Assembly: GCF_004114915.1 (NCBI RefSeq)
Contig: NZ_CP022219.1
Location: 6,168,501 to 6,232,500, forward strand
Reading direction: 5' to 3'
DNA length: 64,000 nt
Source: Bradyrhizobium guangxiense
Lineage (GTDB): Bacteria > Pseudomonadota > Alphaproteobacteria > Rhizobiales > Xanthobacteraceae
The position numbers were made by a program, and so were the translations under genes. A model generated the notes under the pieces. That model saw only the letters and a program-made list of their open reading frames with translations. It had not been told where the DNA came from and made no database searches. This document shows positions 27,436 to 36,220 of this stretch, piece after piece; the first letter of the stretch is position 1; each line of letters opens with the position of its first letter.

Positions 27436-28134
27436 ATGACAGGTTTTCCCCGCTACGCGATCTATTTTGCCGCTGGGCCCAACAGCCCCCTCTCGCGATT
27501 CGGCGCGGAACTGCTCGGTTATGATGCCTATTCGGGTGACGAGGTTTCGTTTCCGCAAGATGCGCTGCGCGTCGCGCCGGATTGGCGCGACGTCACCGCC
27601 GATCCCCGCAAATACGGCTTTCATGCCACGCTGAAGGCGCCGATGGCGCTGATATCAGGCAGGACCGAAACGGAGCTGATGGCCGCTTGCGCGGCATTCG
27701 CCGGCAAGGCACGGCCGCGTCCCGTGATCCCTCCGATTGTGGATTCCATCAGCGGCTTCATTGCCGTCATTCCGGCCGAGCCGGTCGAGGCGCTGCAGCA
27801 GCTGGCCGCCGATTGTGTCCGCGATTTCGATTCGTTTCGTCCTGCGCTGACGGCTGAAGATCGCGCGCGGCGCAAGCCGGAGAAGCTGAGCGAACGGCAG
27901 CGCGACTATCTCGATCGCTGGGGCTATCCTTACGTGATGGAAGAATTCCGCTTCCACATGACACTGACGGGCCGGCTGGATGCGAAGCGGCGCGGGCCGA
28001 TCCTGGAGATGCTGAGGGCGCGGTTTGCGGCGCTGCGGATCGAGACGCTCGAGATCGACCGTATCGCGCTGTTCAAGCAGGATGATGCCAAGGCGCGGTT
28101 TCGCAACATCGGCGAGTGGATGCTGGCTCGTTAG
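27436..28134 (+). CDS. DUF1045 phosphonate metabolism protein, 2H phosphoesterase fold
   Basis: A 232-residue protein of the DUF1045 family, long known as an operon companion of C-P lyase. It carries two H-x-T-L motifs, HATLKAP (near residue 63) and FHMTLTG (near residue 174), which define 2H phosphoesterases that open cyclic phosphates. The C-P lyase product is a 5-phosphoribosyl 1,2-cyclic phosphate, normally hydrolysed by PhnP, and no phnP is in this window. It may therefore supply that step; this is inference. It follows the phnM paralogue by 18 bp. Confidence 0.85.
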   Translation: MTGFPRYAIYFAAGPNSPLSRFGAELLGYDAYSGDEVSFPQDALRVAPDWRDVTADPRKYGFHATLKAPMALISGRTETELMAACAAFAGKARPRPVIPPIVDSISGFIAVIPAEPVEALQQLAADCVRDFDSFRPALTAEDRARRKPEKLSERQRDYLDRWGYPYVMEEFRFHMTLTGRLDAKRRGPILEMLRARFAALRIETLEIDRIALFKQDDAKARFRNIGEWMLAR

Positions 28135-28157
28135 GCGAAATCGCGCGACACACTCAG

Positions 28158-28302
28158 TGTCATCCCCGCGAACGCGGGGATCCATAACCACAGGGAGCGG
28201 TTATGGGACGCGCTGGCAACTCCGAGTCCTCGCCAAACTCCTGCTGCGGCGTATGGGTCCCGGATCTGCGCGCGCGCTTGTTGCGCGCTTGTCCGGGACG
28301 AC
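28158..28302. repeat. Composite palindromic repeat after the phosphonate operon
   Basis: Begins with TCATCCCCGCGAACGCGGGG (a perfect CCCCGCG/CGCGGGG stem, 28160-28179), continues through a CATAACCACAGGGAGCGGTTATG hairpin segment, and ends with GGGTCCCGGATCTGCGCGCG...CGCGCTTGTCCGGGACGAC. Occupies the gap between convergent genes. Elements of this kind are dispersed in Bradyrhizobium genomes. Confidence 0.65.
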
Positions 28303-28339
28303 AGCGGAGTATTTGGCGACAGAAGGCGATTCGAGAGAC

Positions 28340-29278
28340 CTACTTCCCCCACCGCAGCGCCAGTGCATCGCGCTCCTTGGCCAACTCCAGCAATCCGGCG
28401 CGCGTTGCCGGATGCAGCGGCTGCAGCGGGTGGCGCACGGCGTCCGATTTGATCACGCCGCCGGCCTGCATCATCACCTTGCAGGCGATCAGGCCGCATT
28501 GACGGTTCTCGTAGTTGATCAGCGGCAGCCACCGTTCGTAGGCGGCCTTGGCCTTTTCGCGATCGCCGGCGAAATAGGGATCGACGATCTGGCGGATGCC
28601 GTCAGGATAACCGCCGCCGGTCATCGCGCCGGTGGCGCCGGCATCGAGGTCGGCCAGCAGCGTGATGGCTTCCTCGCCGTCCCACGGACCCTCGATGTCC
28701 TTGCCGCCCGCCTCGATCAGGCTGCGGAGCTTTGAAGCCGCGCCAGGTACCTCGATCTTGAAATAGCGGATGTTGGAAAACTCGCGCGACAGCCGGGCCA
28801 GCAGCTCGACCGACAGCGGCGTCCCCGCCACCGGCGCGTCCTGGATCATGATGGGAATGTCGATCGCGCCCGAGAGCACCCTGAAGAACTCGACGATGCC
28901 CTTCTCGGGCACGCGGAAGGTCGCGCCGTGATAGGGCGGCATCACCATGACCATGGCGGCGCCTGCAACTTCGGCCTGCTTGCTGCGCGCGGCGCAGACG
29001 GCCGAGCTGAAATGGGTGGTGGTGACGATCACGGGAACCCGCCCCGCGACATGCTCCAGCACCGCGTGCATCACGGTTTCGCGCTCGGCATCGGTGAGCA
29101 CGAATTGCTCGGAGAAATTCGCGAGGATGCAGATGCCATGCGAGCCGGCATCGATCATGAAGTCGATGCAGCGGCGCTGGCCCTCGAGATCGACCTCGCC
29201 GCGCTCGTCGAAGATGGTGGGCGCGACCGGGAACACGCCGCGATAGGGGCGCTGGGCCTTGTGTGGGGTGACCGGCAT
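28340..29278 (-). CDS. Dihydrodipicolinate synthase/N-acetylneuraminate lyase family protein, dehydratase-like variant
   Basis: A 312-residue class I aldolase-fold protein with the Schiff-base lysine at Lys174 (RYFKIEVPG). The usual Tyr-Asn of the Y-N-x-P motif is Gln146-Asp147 (IMIQDAPVAG), and the GTTGE loop is replaced by ILANFSEQF. These changes rule out ordinary DapA; they resemble sequences I associate with 2-keto-3-deoxy sugar acid dehydratases such as those for L-arabonate. The ATG at 29278 is preferred since GGAGAG precedes it; an upstream ATG at 29290 has its AGGG too close. Isolated gene, no sugar operon adjacent. Confidence 0.82.
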   Translation of the reverse strand: MPVTPHKAQRPYRGVFPVAPTIFDERGEVDLEGQRRCIDFMIDAGSHGICILANFSEQFVLTDAERETVMHAVLEHVAGRVPVIVTTTHFSSAVCAARSKQAEVAGAAMVMVMPPYHGATFRVPEKGIVEFFRVLSGAIDIPIMIQDAPVAGTPLSVELLARLSREFSNIRYFKIEVPGAASKLRSLIEAGGKDIEGPWDGEEAITLLADLDAGATGAMTGGGYPDGIRQIVDPYFAGDREKAKAAYERWLPLINYENRQCGLIACKVMMQAGGVIKSDAVRHPLQPLHPATRAGLLELAKERDALALRWGK

Positions 29279-29409
29279 CGAACTCTCCATCCCTGATGTG
29301 TCTTGCGTCTGGCGCTGCGCTCACGGAGCGCGGCGGCACAGATGTCCCCGCCGCGGGGACCTGCGGCAATGCCGAACGCAGGGCATCAGGATGGAAGAAC
29401 GAGGCGCGG

Positions 29410-31491
29410 CTAGGCGGTCTTCACGGCGCCCAAGAATCCCTCGACCGCGACGCGGAGACGGTCGGCGTCGGCGGACATCTTCTTGACGGATTCCGACAAA
29501 ACCGTGCCGGCATTACCGGTCTCCTGGTTGAGTCTCGCGACGCTGCCGATGGTGTCGGTGACCTCGCGGGTGCCTTGCGCGGCCTGCTGGAAGTTGCGCG
29601 AGATCTCGGTGGTGGCGGCGCGCTGCTGCTCGACTGCGGCGGCAATCGCCGTCATCTTCTCATCGATGCCGCTGATGGCGCTGCCGATCGAGCGGATCGC
29701 TGCAACCGCCTGGCCCGTGGCGCCCTGAATCTCCTCGACCTGGCGCGAGATCTCTTCCGTCGCCGTCGCCGTCTGGGAGGCGAGGCTCTTGACCTCGCCC
29801 GCGACCACGGCAAAACCGCGGCCGGCTTCGCCCGCGCGCGCGGCTTCGATCGTGGCGTTCAAGGCCAGAAGGTTGGTCTGGGCGGCGATGGCGTTGATCA
29901 TCTTCACGACCTCGCCGATACGGCTGGCGGTCTGGTCGAGGATCTCGACCGTCGCATTGGTCTGCTCGGCCTGCGATACGGCTTCACGGGCCTCGCGAGC
30001 GCTGGACTGCACCTGCGCGGAGATCTCGCCGACGGATGCGGAGAGCTCTTCCGTCGCAGCCGCGATGGTCTCGAGATTGTTGGTGGCCTGCTCGGCCGCT
30101 GACGAGACCGCCGCGGTCTGGCTGCTCGATTGCGAACCCAGCGAGCGCACGCCGGTCGCGGTGGCGTCGAGCTCCCGCGTCGAGGCCCCGACACTCTGGA
30201 TCACCGCCTGCACGGTGTCGTCGAAGCTGCGGCAGGCCGCATCGACAGTCCCGGAGCGGGCGAGCTGGAGCGCCTGTTGCGATTCGCGTTCCCGACCGAG
30301 CCGCTCGGCGGTTGCCGCACTCTCGCGCAGGCTTTCGAGCGCGGCAGCCATGGTGCCGAACTCGTCGGGATGCCGGGATTGCGGCACCGGCGTCGCATAG
30401 TCATGCGCGCTGATGCGTGCGATGGCGTCGAGAATGGCGCGCACCGGGTGCATCAGGCGATTGCGCACCACGTACACGCCCGCCAGGGTCGCGGCCAGCG
30501 CAAGCAGGAACGCGAAGGACTGCACGATGAGATTGGTGAGTGCTTTCGCCTGCACGGCTTCCGCCCGCGCGATGGACTGGTCGAGGGCCTTGTTGGCGAC
30601 CCCGACGATGAGCGGGAACGGTGCCTGGCAAAGCGTATTCCATTCCGCAGCGGGGAGCGCGGGCTTGCCGCTGCCGTCAAGATTCTTAGTGATCTCGTTG
30701 ATCTGCTTGAGGGCGCCATCGGTCTTGGCCTTGGCGTCGTTGGCCGCGGTCACCAGTTCCGCCGTCACGTCAGGCGCCGCCAGTAATTCGGCGAGGCCTG
30801 CCCAACCGGAGGTGATCGTGCCATCCCATTGCGCCACCGACCGCTTCTGGGCGTCGTCGAGCGGTTTGCTGCTGTTGACGTTCGAGCGAAGGGACGAGCA
30901 ATGGATGCCGTAGCGATCGCGGATCTGCCAGGCGAAGCGGCGGACCTGGATCATGCGCGCGATATAGGGGTCGTTCATCCAGGCGCGGTTCGACACCGCG
31001 GTCGAGGCAAGGTTCGCGGTGTCGATCACCTTGGTGACGGCATCGTACCAGGAATTGGTCCGCTCGATCTTGCGTCCCGCGCGCGGACGCTTGGCCTCGT
31101 CGTAGAAGAGTTGGAATTGCGGCGCGGCGTCGGCCCAGCGCTGCTTCAGCGTGCCGGCGAATTCATCTCGGCGCGCGAATTCGACGGTCGGGAGGGCGGC
31201 GGCGATGGAATCATAGCCGGCCTGTTCGGCCCTCTCCGCAGCTTCGAGCTTGGCGCGCGGATCGTCCTCGCCGAGCAGCGCGCTCTGGGCGTCGCCGCGA
31301 TTGGTGCGTAGCGCGAGCACGCCGTGGAAGATCGCCTTGTCGGCGGCAGCGAGCCGCTCGGTCTCCAGACTGTCGCTGTAGCGGCTGAAGGCGCCGATCA
31401 TCTGGATCGCCGTGCTGGTCAGCGCGCCGACGGCCAAAAGCGCCATCAGGACAAGAAGCAGCTTGCTTACCGATTTCTTAAAAATTGACAT
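29410..31491 (-). CDS. Methyl-accepting chemotaxis protein
   Basis: A 693-residue chemoreceptor. Transmembrane 1 is near residues 10-30, a long periplasmic region (about 290 residues) of unassigned type follows, transmembrane 2 is near 320-342, HAMP about 343-397, and the signalling domain about 430-690. The hairpin tip sequence [20 protein letters not shown] is present. The ATG at 31491 begins the first membrane helix; the frame is open to 31530. No CheWRB-binding pentapeptide is visible at the C-terminus. The ligand cannot be inferred from the sequence. Confidence 0.92.
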   Translation of the reverse strand: MSIFKKSVSKLLLVLMALLAVGALTSTAIQMIGAFSRYSDSLETERLAAADKAIFHGVLALRTNRGDAQSALLGEDDPRAKLEAAERAEQAGYDSIAAALPTVEFARRDEFAGTLKQRWADAAPQFQLFYDEAKRPRAGRKIERTNSWYDAVTKVIDTANLASTAVSNRAWMNDPYIARMIQVRRFAWQIRDRYGIHCSSLRSNVNSSKPLDDAQKRSVAQWDGTITSGWAGLAELLAAPDVTAELVTAANDAKAKTDGALKQINEITKNLDGSGKPALPAAEWNTLCQAPFPLIVGVANKALDQSIARAEAVQAKALTNLIVQSFAFLLALAATLAGVYVVRNRLMHPVRAILDAIARISAHDYATPVPQSRHPDEFGTMAAALESLRESAATAERLGRERESQQALQLARSGTVDAACRSFDDTVQAVIQSVGASTRELDATATGVRSLGSQSSSQTAAVSSAAEQATNNLETIAAATEELSASVGEISAQVQSSAREAREAVSQAEQTNATVEILDQTASRIGEVVKMINAIAAQTNLLALNATIEAARAGEAGRGFAVVAGEVKSLASQTATATEEISRQVEEIQGATGQAVAAIRSIGSAISGIDEKMTAIAAAVEQQRAATTEISRNFQQAAQGTREVTDTIGSVARLNQETGNAGTVLSESVKKMSADADRLRVAVEGFLGAVKTA

Positions 31492-31602
31492 GGGCCGGGG
31501 ACCTACTCTCCACGAGCGGTCACCTTGCACCGATACATGCCAAAGTTCGGTTAAACTTATAACAAATGTTAATCGAAGGCCTCTAGGAGGGAGCCACCGG
31601 CT

Positions 31603-32373
31603 TCACGCAACCTTGGTGAAATCGGGCGGACGGCGCTCGGCAAAGGCCGTGAAGGCTTCGCGCGCCTCGGCGGTGCGCAGGCGCTGGGCGAACTGCTCGC
31701 CTTCGGCCTGCATCTGCGCGACCAACGCCTCGCCGTTGCGCATCAAGCGCTTGGTGGCCGTGAGGGCACCGGCCGGCTGGCGGGCAAGACGCTGCGCCAG
31801 CGCAAGCGCCTCGGCATCGAGTCGGTCGAGCGGCACCACACGGTTGGCGAGGCCCCATTGCAGCGCGGCCTGCGCCGGCACGGTCTCACCCAGCGCGAAC
31901 ATCTCGTAGGCGCGGACGTAGCCGATGCGCGCCGGCATCAACAGGCTGGACGCCGCCTCCGGCACCAACGCGAGGCTGACGAAGGGCGTCGACAATTGCG
32001 CGTTGTCGGCGAGCACGACAAGGTCGCAATGCAGCAGCATCGTGGTGCCGACGCCGACGGCGCGGCCCTGCACCGCGGCAACCAGCGGCCTCGTGCAGCG
32101 TGCCAGCGACTGGATGAAGCGGATGACGTTGCGGCTGCCTTCGGACTTGCCGGCTGCGACCGCCGCGAATTCGCCAACGTCATTGCCGGCGGTGAACATG
32201 TCGCCCTCGCCGCGGATCAGGATCACGCGGGCGGACGGATCATGCTCGGCAGCTTCGATGCTATCAGCGAGCTTGCCGTACATCGCATCCGTCAGCGCGT
32301 TCTTCTTGTCGGGACGCGCCAGCGTAAGGGTGAGAATTCCATCGGTTTTCTCGATCCGGACATGCTCGGTCAT
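31603..32373 (-). CDS. Enoyl-CoA hydratase/isomerase (crotonase) family protein
   Basis: A 256-residue crotonase. The oxyanion-hole segments are DMFTAGNDVGEF and VQGRAVGVGTTML. Only one catalytic glutamate is obvious (in LVPEAASS, equivalent to rat Glu164); the Glu144 position in the GVGTTMLLHCDL helix lacks Glu, favouring an isomerase or a hydratase-like variant. The ATG at 32373 follows AAGGAGC. It begins 13 bp after the MarR gene and is probably controlled by it, a layout seen for coumarate/ferulate CoA catabolism. Confidence 0.87.
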   Translation of the reverse strand: MTEHVRIEKTDGILTLTLARPDKKNALTDAMYGKLADSIEAAEHDPSARVILIRGEGDMFTAGNDVGEFAAVAAGKSEGSRNVIRFIQSLARCTRPLVAAVQGRAVGVGTTMLLHCDLVVLADNAQLSTPFVSLALVPEAASSLLMPARIGYVRAYEMFALGETVPAQAALQWGLANRVVPLDRLDAEALALAQRLARQPAGALTATKRLMRNGEALVAQMQAEGEQFAQRLRTAEAREAFTAFAERRPPDFTKVA

Positions 32374-32386
32374 GGCTCTGCTCCTT

Positions 32387-32851
32387 CTATTCGTCTGAAT
32401 GTCTTGTTTCTGAAGATCTCGGAAACTTGTCCTGAATGCTGGTCAGCCAGCGCGCGACGATGTCGATCTCCGCAGCCGTGAATCCGTCCGTCAGCGCAGC
32501 GTTGACTTCCACGGCGGCAGCTTTCGCCTGCGCCAGTGCGGTGCGCCCTTTCGGCGTCAGCCAAACGCGCCAGGCGCGTCCGTCCTCGCGGTCGGCCCGC
32601 CGCTCGATCAACTTCGCAGCCTCGGTCCGGTCGACGAGGCCGGAAATGCCGGCCGGCCCCATATCGAGCGCCGCGCCGGCCTCGCCCATCAGGACGCCGT
32701 CCTGCTTGCCAAGGATGAACAACAGCCCCGCCTGCGCCGGCGTCACCTCGTTGTCCGGCCGCGCCGCCATCCAGCGCTGCAGCCGGCGCTGGGCGACGTT
32801 GAGCAGATAGATCAGCCGAGGATGCCGCGCGTCGACGTTATTATTTCGCAT
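32387..32851 (-). CDS. MarR family transcriptional regulator
   Basis: A 154-residue winged-helix MarR regulator. The HTH/wing spans about residues 48-105 (GEAGAALDMGPAGISGLVDR, then RADREDGRAWRVWLTPKG). Start at the ATG 32851, which sits in the centre of a perfect 18-bp palindrome, so the protein probably represses its own promoter. It precedes a crotonase gene by 13 bp; a CoA thioester is a likely ligand by analogy with CouR, which is inference. Confidence 0.87.
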   Translation of the reverse strand: MRNNNVDARHPRLIYLLNVAQRRLQRWMAARPDNEVTPAQAGLLFILGKQDGVLMGEAGAALDMGPAGISGLVDRTEAAKLIERRADREDGRAWRVWLTPKGRTALAQAKAAAVEVNAALTDGFTAAEIDIVARWLTSIQDKFPRSSETRHSDE

Positions 32852-32859
32852 GCGAAATA
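32842..32859. promoter_or_regulatory. Perfect 18-bp palindrome over the marR start codon
   Basis: TATTTCGCATGCGAAATA is a perfect palindrome at 32842-32859. The marR ATG (32851 down to 32849) is its centre and its outer edge overlaps the proposed -10. MarR dimers bind palindromes of this size. Confidence 0.75.
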
Positions 32860-32886
32860 GATAGTCGGACGCACGCTCATTGTCAA
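32858..32886 (-). promoter_or_regulatory. marR promoter, probably giving a leaderless mRNA
   Basis: On the minus strand TTGACA (32886 to 32881), a 17-base spacer and TATCTA (32863 to 32858) form a strong sigma70-like promoter. Transcription would begin about seven bases further on, near 32851, the A of the marR ATG. No Shine-Dalgarno precedes this ATG, consistent with a leaderless transcript. Confidence 0.65.
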
Positions 32887-32900
32887 ACTGGCCTTGTCGC

Positions 32901-34562
32901 TTACGGCGCGCAGGTGAAGCTGGCCGCCTCCGTCACCGGTCCGGACTTGTAATGCGGCCAGGCCGGCCAACGGCACAGCGGCAGCGCGCGCAGCGTCGCG
33001 AAGGACGGCGCCTCGACCTTCTGCTCGGCCACTTCGAGATCGCCGGGCGCCTTGCCCTTCTCGACCCAGTCGACCAGCACGCTGAGCATGTCGACATTGG
33101 CCGGTGCGCCGGATCCGACATGGTCGACGCCGGGCGCGGTGTAGAGCCGCGCGAACTCGGCGGTCTCGGCCTTGCCCATCTTGCGCTCGACGCTCTCGAA
33201 ATAGCGGATGCCGGCATAGGGGCTTTGCGCGTAGTCGGCCATGTGCTCGAGCATGATCAGACGGCCGCCGCGGGCGCGGAAACGGCTGAGATCGGGATCG
33301 GTCGAATCCATCAGCTTCGACACTTCAAGCAGCCGCGCCTTGTGCTCCTCCACCTTGTAGGTGGTAACGTCGAGCTTGGGATCGCGCGCGAACACGTATT
33401 GGATGCCGCCGGCGCCGTAGATCCAGGCGATGCCGTTGTTGGGCGCAGGCGGCTGCGCCGGCGCCGCGGTGCCGAGCCACCACGCCACCCAGCCACCGGT
33501 CGGCCCGATCGCCGGCGTATCCTCGCCCGACACGCCCCAGCCCGGATAGTCATCGAGACCATTGGCGAGCGCGAACGGGAATTTGTAGGTCCCGTGCAGG
33601 GTCTCGATCGCCTTGATCTGGGCATCGGTGAGACACTGATCGCCGGTCTTGCCGGCCTCACAGCGCAGCGTCTCAACCTTGAAGGCCGCCTTGCAGCCGA
33701 CAGGATCCTGCACCAGCGCATCGTCGGAGCCGTCGGCCTTGTCGCACGCGGCCCGCACAGCCTCGCCGACGAGCTTGACCTGCGCCGGATTGATCCAGCC
33801 TGCGCCCATGGTGACGAGACCCGAACGCGTGCCGGCGTGCTGCAGGCCGACCCAGTTGATGACGGGCACGCGGGCAAAGATGCCATCGAAATCATCGGGA
33901 TAACGCTGCGCCATGGTGAGGCCTTCGCGGCCGCCCTCGGACGAGCCCATGAAATACATCTTCTCGGGCTTCTTGCCGTAGGCGCGCTCCATCAGCGCAA
34001 CCGCGGCATCGCGCACGCGCTTGTAGGAGCGATGGGCAAAATTGTCGAAGGCTTCGTCGTTCAACGCAAACACCTGCGGCGGCTCGCCCTGCTTCGTCTC
34101 ATGGCCGGAATCGGTGCCGTAGGTGACGAAGCCGCGCGCCAGCGGCGACGGCTTGTCGAAGGGATAGGCCGGCGGCAGCGCAAGGCCTGTGATCAGCACG
34201 CCGTTGAATCCGCCGCCGCCATATTGCAGCGAGCGACCGTTCCATTCGACGGGAAGGTTGACCTGAAATTTGATCGGCGGCGCCTTGGGATCGACGGGGT
34301 CGATATGGCCGAGCACCTTGCAGAAGGCAGGGTTGGCCGGCGCGATGCGGCCGGACGGTGTCGGCCCGCGTTCGGCCACGGCAAGCTGCGAGGGCGCCTG
34401 CAACGCTGCGGAATCGATCTTCACGGCATCAGTGCCGCCGACGAGACCCTTGCAGACCGTTTCCGCGTCCTCCGCCAAGGTCAGCGCCAAAGCGGAGTTC
34501 GCGCTCAGGGCCGCCGCTGTGCCCGCGAGCCATGCGCACAGCTTCGCTCTTGTCAGCGTCAT
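32901..34562 (-). CDS. Tannase/feruloyl esterase family alpha/beta hydrolase
   Basis: A 553-residue secreted or periplasmic esterase with a signal peptide (residues 1 to about 26, ALSANSALA). The nucleophile motif is GSSEGGREG with Ser208; cysteine pairs (for example in RCEAGKTGDQCLTD and at the final FTCAP) are typical of the tannase family and imply disulfides. The ATG at 34562 starts the signal peptide. It releases phenolic acids from plant esters; together with the MarR/crotonase pair 50 bp downstream it suggests use of plant phenolics. Confidence 0.87.
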   Translation of the reverse strand: MTLTRAKLCAWLAGTAAALSANSALALTLAEDAETVCKGLVGGTDAVKIDSAALQAPSQLAVAERGPTPSGRIAPANPAFCKVLGHIDPVDPKAPPIKFQVNLPVEWNGRSLQYGGGGFNGVLITGLALPPAYPFDKPSPLARGFVTYGTDSGHETKQGEPPQVFALNDEAFDNFAHRSYKRVRDAAVALMERAYGKKPEKMYFMGSSEGGREGLTMAQRYPDDFDGIFARVPVINWVGLQHAGTRSGLVTMGAGWINPAQVKLVGEAVRAACDKADGSDDALVQDPVGCKAAFKVETLRCEAGKTGDQCLTDAQIKAIETLHGTYKFPFALANGLDDYPGWGVSGEDTPAIGPTGGWVAWWLGTAAPAQPPAPNNGIAWIYGAGGIQYVFARDPKLDVTTYKVEEHKARLLEVSKLMDSTDPDLSRFRARGGRLIMLEHMADYAQSPYAGIRYFESVERKMGKAETAEFARLYTAPGVDHVGSGAPANVDMLSVLVDWVEKGKAPGDLEVAEQKVEAPSFATLRALPLCRWPAWPHYKSGPVTEAASFTCAP

Positions 34563-34643
34563 CGTTTCCACCCGGTTTTGTTTGTTCGATCCGTCAGGAG
34601 ATCGCATTGAATGCGACCTCCTGGCGACCGTCAATAAGGACCG

Positions 34644-35888
34644 CTAGTGCTCGAACACCAGCCGCGCGCCGACCGTGCCGTCAAGGCCGCGGATCTGCTG
34701 CAGCAGCGTCGCCGAATCCTGTCCGCCAAGATCGGCATCGAGCACGACGTAACCGAGATCGCCCGATGTCTCCAGGTATTGCGCAGCGATGTTGATGTCG
34801 CGTTGGAGGAAGACCTCGTTGAGCCGCCGCAGCATGCCGGGCACGTTGCGATGGACATGGCTGAAGCGTGCGCCGGAGGGACGCAAGTGCAACTGCACTT
34901 CCGGGAAGTTCACCGCGCCCATGGTCGAGCCCGTGATAAAATAGTCGACCAGCTTGCGCGCGCCCTCGCCGCCGATGCGCTCCTGCGCCTCCTCGGTCGA
35001 GCCGCCGATATGCGGAGTGAGGATGACGTTCTCGAGGCCCTGCACCGGGCTGTTGAAACGCTCCGCGTTCGAGGACGGCTCGACCGGAAACACGTCAATG
35101 GCGGCGCCGGCGAGATGGCCGTCGCGTAAGGCGCGCGCGAGCGCGTCGAGATCGACCACGGTGCCGCGGCTGTTGTTGATCAGGAACGAGCCTGATTTCA
35201 TCGCCCGCAGCTCCTTTTCGCCGATCATGCCTGCGGTCTCCGGCGTCTCCGGCACGTGCAGGCTGACGATGTCGCTCTGCGCCAGCAGCTCTTCCAGTTT
35301 CTCGACCGGCTCGGTGTTGCCATGGCGGAGCTTGTCGGTGCGGTCGAAATAGATCACGCGCATGCCGATGGCTTCGGCGAGCGTCGAGAGCTGCGAGCCG
35401 ATATTGCCGTAGCCGACGATGCCGAGGGTGCGGCCGCGCACCTCGCGGCTGCCGGTCGCCGACTTGTCCCAGCCGCCCGCATGGGCCGACACCGAGCGCG
35501 GGAAGATCCGCCGCAGCAGCATCACGATCTCGCCGATCACGAGCTCGGCGACGCTGCGCGTGTTGGAGAACGGCGCGTTGAACACGGGAATGCCGCGTTT
35601 GCGCGCCGCTGCAAGATCGACCTGATTGGTGCCGACGCTGAAGCAGCCGACCGCGAGCAGCTGGTTGGCGGCCCCGAGAACCTCATCGGTGATCTGGGTG
35701 CGCGAGCGGATGCCGAGCAACGACACGCCGTCGAGCGCGCGGCGCAGATCCTCACCGTCCAGCGCCTTGGTCAGCCGCTCGACGTTGGCGAAGCCCGCGC
35801 TCCTGAAAAGGTCCACAGCACTATCATTGACGCCTTCGAGCAACAGCGCCTTCGCGCTCCGCTCCGGGCTATGGCCTGGGGCTGACAT
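34644..35888 (-). CDS. serA: D-3-phosphoglycerate dehydrogenase, ACT-domain type
   Basis: A 414-residue protein close in length to E. coli SerA (410). NAD-binding GIVGYGNIGS, the active-site Arg in NNSRGTVVDLDALA, and His in LTPHIGGSTEEAQERIG are visible; a C-terminal ACT domain (about residues 345-414) should mediate feedback by serine. Catalyses the first step of serine synthesis. The ATG at 35888 is chosen; the frame runs open to 36005 through non-homologous sequence. Confidence 0.93.
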   Translation of the reverse strand: MSAPGHSPERSAKALLLEGVNDSAVDLFRSAGFANVERLTKALDGEDLRRALDGVSLLGIRSRTQITDEVLGAANQLLAVGCFSVGTNQVDLAAARKRGIPVFNAPFSNTRSVAELVIGEIVMLLRRIFPRSVSAHAGGWDKSATGSREVRGRTLGIVGYGNIGSQLSTLAEAIGMRVIYFDRTDKLRHGNTEPVEKLEELLAQSDIVSLHVPETPETAGMIGEKELRAMKSGSFLINNSRGTVVDLDALARALRDGHLAGAAIDVFPVEPSSNAERFNSPVQGLENVILTPHIGGSTEEAQERIGGEGARKLVDYFITGSTMGAVNFPEVQLHLRPSGARFSHVHRNVPGMLRRLNEVFLQRDINIAAQYLETSGDLGYVVLDADLGGQDSATLLQQIRGLDGTVGARLVFEH

Positions 35889-36040
35889 GGAATCTCCGTA
35901 AGCAACGATTTTCCCGCAGCTCATAGACTGCGGAGGAGGCCCAGCACAATAGGGGTGGGATACGGGGAGAAGATGGCAGAACGTGAGATGTGCTTGGCAT
36001 CCCACCGGCGCCGTCTTTTGCGCGCAACAAACTGCCGTCC

Positions 36041-36186
36041 GTCATCCTGAGGCGCGAGTGGCGCGATGCCTAAGCATCGCGCCGGGAGCCTCGAAGGATG
36101 CACGGCCCCGCTACAGCCGCGTGGAGAGAGCCGGGCCGTCGCCCTTCGAGGGCCGCTCAAGAGGCGGCCACCTCAGGGTGACGGTG
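36041..36186. repeat. Large palindromic interspersed repeat
   Basis: Runs from GTCATCCTGAGG (36041) to CCTCAGGGTGACGG, near-complementary ends of a 146-bp element. Internal arms include GCCTCGAAGGATGCACGGCC and GGGCCGTCGCCCTTCGAGG, and GCGCGATGC/GCATCGCGC. It fills most of the 332-bp gap between serA and the rhodanese gene; the rest of the gap shows no gene. The element type is one I know as frequent between Bradyrhizobium genes. Confidence 0.75.
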
Positions 36187-36220
36187 ATGGATTAGTGCTC
36201 GGGTCGCGCTTGCACAGCCG

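Noticed and set aside
32880-34610. Long plus-strand open frame opposite the tannase-like gene
   Set aside because: Antisense shadow of a well-supported esterase.
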